DNA from: Bacillota bacterium
GTDB taxonomy: Bacteria > Bacillota > Bacilli > Desulfuribacillales > Desulfuribacillaceae
Direction of reading: 5' to 3'
DNA length: 8,968 bases
NCBI GenBank assembly: GCA_023388635.1
Contig: JAEWFW010000034.1
Coordinates: forward strand, 1 to 8,968
Shown here in pieces: positions 4,502 through 8,968 of the stretch; the stretch's first letter is position 1, and each line of letters begins with the position of its first letter. A model generated the notes under the pieces. It was not told the origin of the DNA and ran no database searches. It saw only the letters and a list, made by a program, of their open reading frames with translations. A program made the position numbers and the translations under genes.

Positions 4502-6091
4502 ATGTTTAAAGTACTTGTTAGTGACCCGATATCTGACGTAGGTCTGAAATCACTCATGGACGATCCGCAAATCGAACTCGACATTAACACCGGACTGGAA
4601 AAAGAGGAACTGCTGAAAATTATCGCAAATTACGATGCATTACTCGTGCGAAGCCAAACGAAAGTCACCGCCGATGTAATAAAAGCCGGCAAACGCTTAC
4701 AAGTGATCGGCAGAGCCGGTGTCGGTGTCGACAACATTGATCTGGACGCTGCCACAGACCGCGGTATTCTCGTGATCAATGCTCCCGACGGCAACACCAT
4801 CTCTACGGCTGAACATGCATTTGCCATGCTAATTTCTATGGCACGCAATATTCCCCAAGCCCATGGCAAACTGAAACACGGCACATGGGATCGCAAATCA
4901 TTTACGGGAATTGAATTGAACAAAAAAATTCTCGGTATTGTAGGTGTCGGTCGAATCGGTACAGAAGTCGCGAAACGCGCTAAATCCTTCAATATGGAAA
5001 TACTCGGCTATGATCCGTTCATGTCACAAGAACGCGCAGAAAAACTCGGCATTACACTGACGACTGTCGACGAAATTTTTGCCAAAGCCGATTTCGTTAC
5101 ATTCCATACACCACTTACCAAAGAAACAAAATACATGCTGGATAAGCCACAATTCGCTACGATGAAAAAAGGTGTGCGCATCGTCAACTGTGCACGCGGC
5201 GGCATTGTCAACGAAGCAGCGCTTTATGACGCCATTCAAGAAGGAATTGTCGGTGGAGCAGCACTTGATGTATTCGAGGAAGAACCGGCTGTCGGCAACC
5301 GGTTGTTAGAATTTCCACAAGTTGTGGTGACTCCACATTTAGGCGCATCGACCGAAGAGGCACAATTAAATGTCGCCATTGACGTCGCAGAGGAAATTGC
5401 CCATGTACTGCACGGCAGAGGCTTCAAAAATGCCGTCAACCTTGCCATCCTACCGGAAGAAGATTTTGCGGAACTCAAACCGTATCTGAAATTGGGACAG
5501 AAGCTTGGGCAACTGGCAGCACAGTTATGCTCAGGAAGAATCGAGACGTTGGAAATCACATATGCAGGCAATATCGCAGAATTGAAATGCGATCCGCTCA
5601 CACGCTATATTATCAGAGGGGTGCTTTCGTATCATTTAGCGGACGATGTAAATTACATCAACGCATATAAAGTGGCAAAAGGCAAACAAGTAGACATTAT
5701 CGAAAGCAAGACATTGAGCGCTAAGGGCTTTGCAAATCTCGTGTCATTGACAGTCAAAACGTCTTCCCAATCAGTCCAAGTGGCTGGATCACTGTTAAAC
5801 GGCTACGGTGCGCGAATCGTCAATATCAATGGCTATACAGTCGACGCTAATCCTACCGGACATATGCTAATCTCACAACACACAGATAAACCGGGAATCA
5901 TCGGCTTTGTCGGTACGATCCTCGGTGAAGCATCGATCAATATCGCCACCATGCAAGTAGGACGGAAAGAGATCGGCGGGGATGCTGTCATGGTGCTCAA
6001 CGTCGATAAGCACATATCTGAGGAAGTCATACACAAATTAAAAGAGATAGATGGCATCACCAATATATTTAACGTCGACTTGCAAGATTAA
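4502..6091 (+). CDS. serA: D-3-phosphoglycerate dehydrogenase
   Basis: Cytosolic NAD-dependent enzyme oxidising 3-phosphoglycerate to 3-phosphohydroxypyruvate, the first step of serine synthesis. At 529 residues it is the long form with an intervening domain and a C-terminal ACT domain. Residues 1-100 and about 285-315 form the catalytic domain, and 101-285 the Rossmann domain with GVGRIG (148-153). The expected catalytic residues are Arg232 in CARGG, Glu261 in EEEPAV and His279 in TPHLGAST. The intervening (ASB-like) domain covers about 320-450. The ACT domain, about 455-529, contains HTDKPGIIGFVG and is the usual serine-feedback site. The ATG has AGGAGG (4488-4493) at 8 nt. Transcription is controlled by the T-box leader at 4170-4446, so serine shortage should act at RNA level in addition to any feedback inhibition. 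No other ser gene is in the window. Confidence 0.97.
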   Translation: MFKVLVSDPISDVGLKSLMDDPQIELDINTGLEKEELLKIIANYDALLVRSQTKVTADVIKAGKRLQVIGRAGVGVDNIDLDAATDRGILVINAPDGNTISTAEHAFAMLISMARNIPQAHGKLKHGTWDRKSFTGIELNKKILGIVGVGRIGTEVAKRAKSFNMEILGYDPFMSQERAEKLGITLTTVDEIFAKADFVTFHTPLTKETKYMLDKPQFATMKKGVRIVNCARGGIVNEAALYDAIQEGIVGGAALDVFEEEPAVGNRLLEFPQVVVTPHLGASTEEAQLNVAIDVAEEIAHVLHGRGFKNAVNLAILPEEDFAELKPYLKLGQKLGQLAAQLCSGRIETLEITYAGNIAELKCDPLTRYIIRGVLSYHLADDVNYINAYKVAKGKQVDIIESKTLSAKGFANLVSLTVKTSSQSVQVAGSLLNGYGARIVNINGYTVDANPTGHMLISQHTDKPGIIGFVGTILGEASINIATMQVGRKEIGGDAVMVLNVDKHISEEVIHKLKEIDGITNIFNVDLQD

Positions 6092-6130
6092 TATTTTAAA
6101 ATTTCGATTTATAAAAATTTTTCAGCATCA

Positions 6131-6175
6131 AACAGGGTGTCCGAAATCGAATTTTCGATTTTCAGACACCCTGTT
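6131..6175. terminator. Long palindromic hairpin between convergent serA and hisJ
   Basis: Perfect 11 bp outer arms AACAGGGTGTC (6131-6141) and GACACCCTGTT (6165-6175) enclose a second inverted repeat, AAATCGA/TCGATTT. The whole 45 nt folds into one long stem with a small internal loop. It lies 40 nt after the serA stop and 66 nt from the hisJ stop, where a bidirectional terminator would be expected. Neither side has a good uninterrupted T-run directly after the stem, so it could instead be a dispersed intergenic palindrome. Confidence 0.65.
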
Positions 6176-6241
6176 CTAGGTAATATAAAGGATTGTATGC
6201 AAGTCATGTATCTATAATGCGGAAGTTTGTTGACAGTGAGC

Positions 6242-7051
6242 CTATATTGAGACGAGTTGAAATTTGCGGTTTGAAAACACAGCCAACTGTTTGTAGCCAA
6301 TGCTGTCAATCAATGCCAATGCTTCATCATACCCAGCCCCCACATCTTCCGGTGTATGGGCGTCGGACGACAGACAGATCGGCACATTTTTCTCAAAAAA
6401 CTTCTCAATAAATTCCGGCTTCGGATATATTTCCTTTACAGGCTTGCGCAAACCAGCCGTACTGACTTCCACCACCATATTAGAGGCGGCGATACTTTCT
6501 ATAACTTCATCAAGTACCTGGAACAAATCATCACGCATTTCCGGAACATGACCGAATACTTTTATCACGTCAAAATGCCCAACGATATCGAACAGTTGGC
6601 TTTGCACCATTTGGTTCAAAATCTGAAAATACATTTTATAAACCTCAGTCACATCGCGCTGGTTCCATTCATCCCGCATTTCCGGCAAATCAAATCCCCA
6701 GCTTCCGATCCAATGAACGGAGCCGATGACGTAATCCCAAGGGTATTTCTCGAGAAACCGCCGAATCTCTTCCTCTTTTTTCGGTATGTAATCCATCTCA
6801 ATACCGACTTTGATCGCGTATCCGTTTTCCCTAGCAGTAAACAGCATATCGAGATATTCTTCAACGGATTCCGTCTGGCGTTTGGCAATCCACGGATTAT
6901 ATAAAATGTCTTTCGTCTCTTGGAAACGATAAGCATGTTCGCTAATCCCCAGCTCAGAAATACCTTCCGCTTTTGCTTTATCAATAAATTTTTGCAGCCA
7001 TTCCAATTGATATTTTCCACGTTCTACATGAACATGATAGTCCGTAAGCAC
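6242..7051 (-). CDS. hisJ: PHP-family histidinol-phosphatase, HisJ-like
   Basis: A 269-residue PHP-superfamily phosphoesterase, the usual length for the HisJ type that converts L-histidinol phosphate to histidinol in the penultimate stage of histidine synthesis. The metal-binding motifs are all present and in order: DYHVH (His6, His8), SEHAY (Glu38, His39), GIEMDY (Glu85), GSVHW (His113), GHFDV (His159) and SSDAH (Asp230, His232). No signal peptide is seen, so it is cytosolic. The start is a GTG at 7051, with GAGGTGAT just upstream and the metal-binding DYHVH starting at residue 4. The gene follows the sensor kinase by about 50 bp without a visible terminator, so it may be read from the upstream two-component operon. 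No other his genes are present here. Related PHP phosphatases of different substrate exist, so the substrate is a family-level inference. Confidence 0.85.
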   Translation of the reverse strand: MLTDYHVHVERGKYQLEWLQKFIDKAKAEGISELGISEHAYRFQETKDILYNPWIAKRQTESVEEYLDMLFTARENGYAIKVGIEMDYIPKKEEEIRRFLEKYPWDYVIGSVHWIGSWGFDLPEMRDEWNQRDVTEVYKMYFQILNQMVQSQLFDIVGHFDVIKVFGHVPEMRDDLFQVLDEVIESIAASNMVVEVSTAGLRKPVKEIYPKPEFIEKFFEKNVPICLSSDAHTPEDVGAGYDEALALIDSIGYKQLAVFSNRKFQLVSI

Positions 7052-7100
7052 TGTATCACCTCAATTCATTAGGCTATTTATACTATTCGCGAAAAGATCA

Positions 7101-8915
7101 TTAATTCCTTTTTTCAATTCCCTTTTCAACGCTAATTTTCTCATTACCATATGTGCTGCCTAGTTTAGGCAGCTCAATGATGAAAGTACAACCTTGTCCC
7201 GCTTGACTCTTGACACTGATATCTCCTTGATGCGCCTCAATAATATTTTTGCTAATGGCAAGACCAAGTCCTGTCCCAGATTTTGAACGTGTCCGCGCTT
7301 TATCCGCTTTATAAAAACGCTCAAAAATGAACGGCACATCATCTTCCGGAATGCCGATGCCGTCGTCGCGGATTTCGATACGTACCGCATCATCGACAGA
7401 GACTGCCAGTGTAATCATACCATCGGCTTCGGTGTGACGTATAGCATTATCGATAATGTTAATTAATACTTGCTCCATTCGCGCAATATCGATGTACAAA
7501 TAGATTTCTGCTTGCTGCGGTAATTCCACAGCAAAGCGTTTTTCCGGATACAAACGCCGGTACTTCTTAATGATCGTCTCCAGTGTATCGACAATATTAA
7601 CCGTTGTCCGCTCCAACTCAATTTGTCTCGCTTCCAGCTTCGCCAAATCAAGCAAATCATTGACCAGCCGTTTCATACGTACCGATTCATCGAGAATCAC
7701 TTCCGCCAACTCTTTGCGTGTTTTCGGATCCTCCGCAATATCGTCGAGCAGCGCTTCACTGTACCCTTGCAGCATCGACAGTGGTGTGCGCAACTCGTGG
7801 GAGACATTAGCGACAAAGTCCTTGCGTAATTTGTCCATCCGTTTTTCTTCGGTAATATCGCGGAACACCGCGACAATCCCGCTGATCGTTTCCTTTTGAT
7901 ACAAGGGGTCAGTCACAACAGCATAGGACCTGCCGTCGATCGTCAGATCATGGTTTAATTCGCCGGACCGCACAAAGGCATCCTCAAGAATCAACTGTAA
8001 TTCATTCGGCAGACGGTTGATACTGTAGCTATAATCATTGCGATAGTTGGCAATCCACCTCTTCAATAATTTCTTCGCCGGCGGATTGGCAATCACGATT
8101 ATCTGGTCACGGTTGACGGTAATGACCGCATCGGACATACTGGAAAGAATGCTATTTAACTGTTCCTTCTCTTTATTTAACGAATCAATCGACGTACTCA
8201 GTTCCAATGCCAACACATTCATCGTCCTGCCTAGTGTACCGATTTCATCTGCCGTGTCCACCTCAATCCGCTCATTGAAATTTCCGTCCGCCATCTTACG
8301 GGCAACTTCATTCATCTCCAACAGCGGATCAGATATTCTTTTAGTCAAATAAAACGCTACCAGAATACTCAGCAAAAAGGCAATCGTCACGGCATACACC
8401 AGCAGCATATTCGACTGGTTAATGATTTCTGTAATTTGTTGCGTCGGCTTATATAATGTAACAACACCAAAAATCTCGCGTTTTTGATTCACTAACGGCA
8501 CAGCGACCGACAAAATTTCAACCTGAGAATCTTCGATCTCCCCGTACTGAGCGACGACCTCCCCCCGGTAGACCTTTTCAATATCCTCCGGCGAAAAACG
8601 TGCCCCTTCGGGAATCTCCTCAATCCTCGGACCACTTGCAATGCTGCCGAGCATCTCCCACTTCGTGTCAATCACGACCGAAGCATTGATCTCCCGCGTC
8701 AATTCCCAAATAATTTCCGTCGCCAATTTCTTATCTTCGCGAAATACGACGACTTCCGCAATATGGTTGGCTTTAGACACTAAACTGCGTATCTCAAAAG
8801 AATAATATAAATCATCTAAATACTTACCGGAGAATATCCCCAAAAACACAATCGAAGCGAGCATCAAAAATAAAATCGATAGCCATAGTTTTAAAATAAT
8901 ACTTTTACGTATCAT
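7101..8915 (-). CDS. resE: Membrane sensor histidine kinase, ResE-like
   Basis: A 604-residue membrane kinase. Layout: transmembrane segment 1 (about 8-29), extracytoplasmic sensor region (30-168), transmembrane segment 2 (169-190), HAMP (191-243), PAS-like domain (about 250-355), dimerisation/phosphoacceptor domain with His373 in SHELRTP, and an ATPase domain. The latter shows the N-box around Asn486 and Asn490, RDDGIGIP (516-523), FERFYKAD (531-538) and GTGLGL (547-552). All catalytic motifs are intact. The ATG at 8915 is 10 bp after the response regulator stop, and its GAGGA ribosome binding site overlaps that stop codon. The partner ending in VWGVGYKF favours ResD/ResE, which controls respiration and oxygen-limited growth in Bacillus. 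WalK and PhoR share this architecture, so that function is tentative. Confidence 0.85.
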   Translation of the reverse strand: MIRKSIILKLWLSILFLMLASIVFLGIFSGKYLDDLYYSFEIRSLVSKANHIAEVVVFREDKKLATEIIWELTREINASVVIDTKWEMLGSIASGPRIEEIPEGARFSPEDIEKVYRGEVVAQYGEIEDSQVEILSVAVPLVNQKREIFGVVTLYKPTQQITEIINQSNMLLVYAVTIAFLLSILVAFYLTKRISDPLLEMNEVARKMADGNFNERIEVDTADEIGTLGRTMNVLALELSTSIDSLNKEKEQLNSILSSMSDAVITVNRDQIIVIANPPAKKLLKRWIANYRNDYSYSINRLPNELQLILEDAFVRSGELNHDLTIDGRSYAVVTDPLYQKETISGIVAVFRDITEEKRMDKLRKDFVANVSHELRTPLSMLQGYSEALLDDIAEDPKTRKELAEVILDESVRMKRLVNDLLDLAKLEARQIELERTTVNIVDTLETIIKKYRRLYPEKRFAVELPQQAEIYLYIDIARMEQVLINIIDNAIRHTEADGMITLAVSVDDAVRIEIRDDGIGIPEDDVPFIFERFYKADKARTRSKSGTGLGLAISKNIIEAHQGDISVKSQAGQGCTFIIELPKLGSTYGNEKISVEKGIEKRN

Positions 8916-8925
8916 CGCACATTCC

Positions 8926-8968
8926 TCATAGTTTGCCCGGCTTAAACTTGTACCCGACTCCCCATACC
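8926..8968 (-). CDS. resD: C-terminal end of OmpR-family response regulator, ResD-like (partial)
   Basis: Only the last 13 codons and a TGA stop are in the window, encoding VWGVGYKFKPGKL. This is the end of the winged-helix DNA-binding domain of OmpR/PhoB-type regulators, and WGVGYKF is the form seen in ResD, unlike the RGVGY or RGLGY of WalR and PhoP. It lies directly upstream of, and in the same direction as, the sensor kinase, as expected for a cognate pair. The receiver domain and start are outside the window. Confidence 0.75.
   Translation of the reverse strand, partial: VWGVGYKFKPGKL

Noticed and set aside
4630..5601. Open frames on the minus strand inside serA
   Set aside because: They lie opposite a full-length conserved gene, have no family motifs and no ribosome binding sites worth noting.
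6229..6248. TTGACA near 6230 as a plus-strand promoter
   Set aside because: No -10 box at 16-18 bp, it lies at the 3' end of the phosphatase, and no plus-strand gene follows.
7570..8352. Plus-strand open frames opposite the sensor kinase
   Set aside because: Serine- and isoleucine-rich translations typical of antisense frames; the minus-strand kinase has all catalytic motifs.
1..8968. CRISPR arrays, insertion sequences, phage genes or toxin-antitoxin pairs
   Set aside because: No regularly spaced repeats, transposase or integrase motifs, or small paired genes were seen on either strand.

Overview
The window looks like chromosomal core sequence from a moderately AT-rich, low-GC Gram-positive bacterium (Bacillota, most likely Bacilli). 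The grounds are strong GGAGG-type ribosome binding sites, consensus sigma-A promoters, a T-box leader, tRNAs with genomically encoded CCA, an AlaR-AlaT gene pair as in Bacillus, a HisJ-type PHP histidinol phosphatase and a ResD/ResE-like two-component pair. The genus cannot be named from the sequence.

Layout. Positions 1-366 hold the start of a minus-strand tRNA operon, Asn-Met-Glu-Val-Thr in transcription order, with Thr cut by the window edge. It is driven by a perfect-consensus promoter at 391-419. Next is a minus-strand operon of an Lrp/AsnC regulator (alaR-like) and a class I aminotransferase (alaT-like) sharing an ATGA overlap, ending in a hairpin at 481-519. Positions 2332-2801 hold a self-contained minus-strand unit for an unrecognised 109-residue protein with two CxxC motifs, with its own promoter and terminator. 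A lone plus-strand tRNA-Gln (2873-2947) converges on a minus-strand gene (2958-4004) for an exported or membrane-anchored protein of unknown function ending in two dockerin-type calcium-binding loops. From 4134 a plus-strand unit begins: promoter, T-box leader with a probable serine (AGC) specifier, then full-length serA. A long palindrome (6131-6175) separates serA from convergent minus-strand genes: a HisJ-like phosphatase, a ResE-like sensor kinase and the last codons of its response regulator at the right edge.

How the genes work together. The recognisable genes concern amino-acid supply (alanine transamination, serine synthesis controlled by uncharged tRNA, histidinol phosphate dephosphorylation), translation (tRNAs) and signal transduction. 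Apart from adjacent gene pairs (alaR-alaT, resD-resE), nothing joins them into a single system. I found no CRISPR array, transposase, integrase, prophage gene or defence island.

The least explained parts are the dockerin-tailed exported protein, the two-CxxC protein and the odd promoter geometry upstream of alaR. I do not see a clear previously undescribed multi-gene system here.
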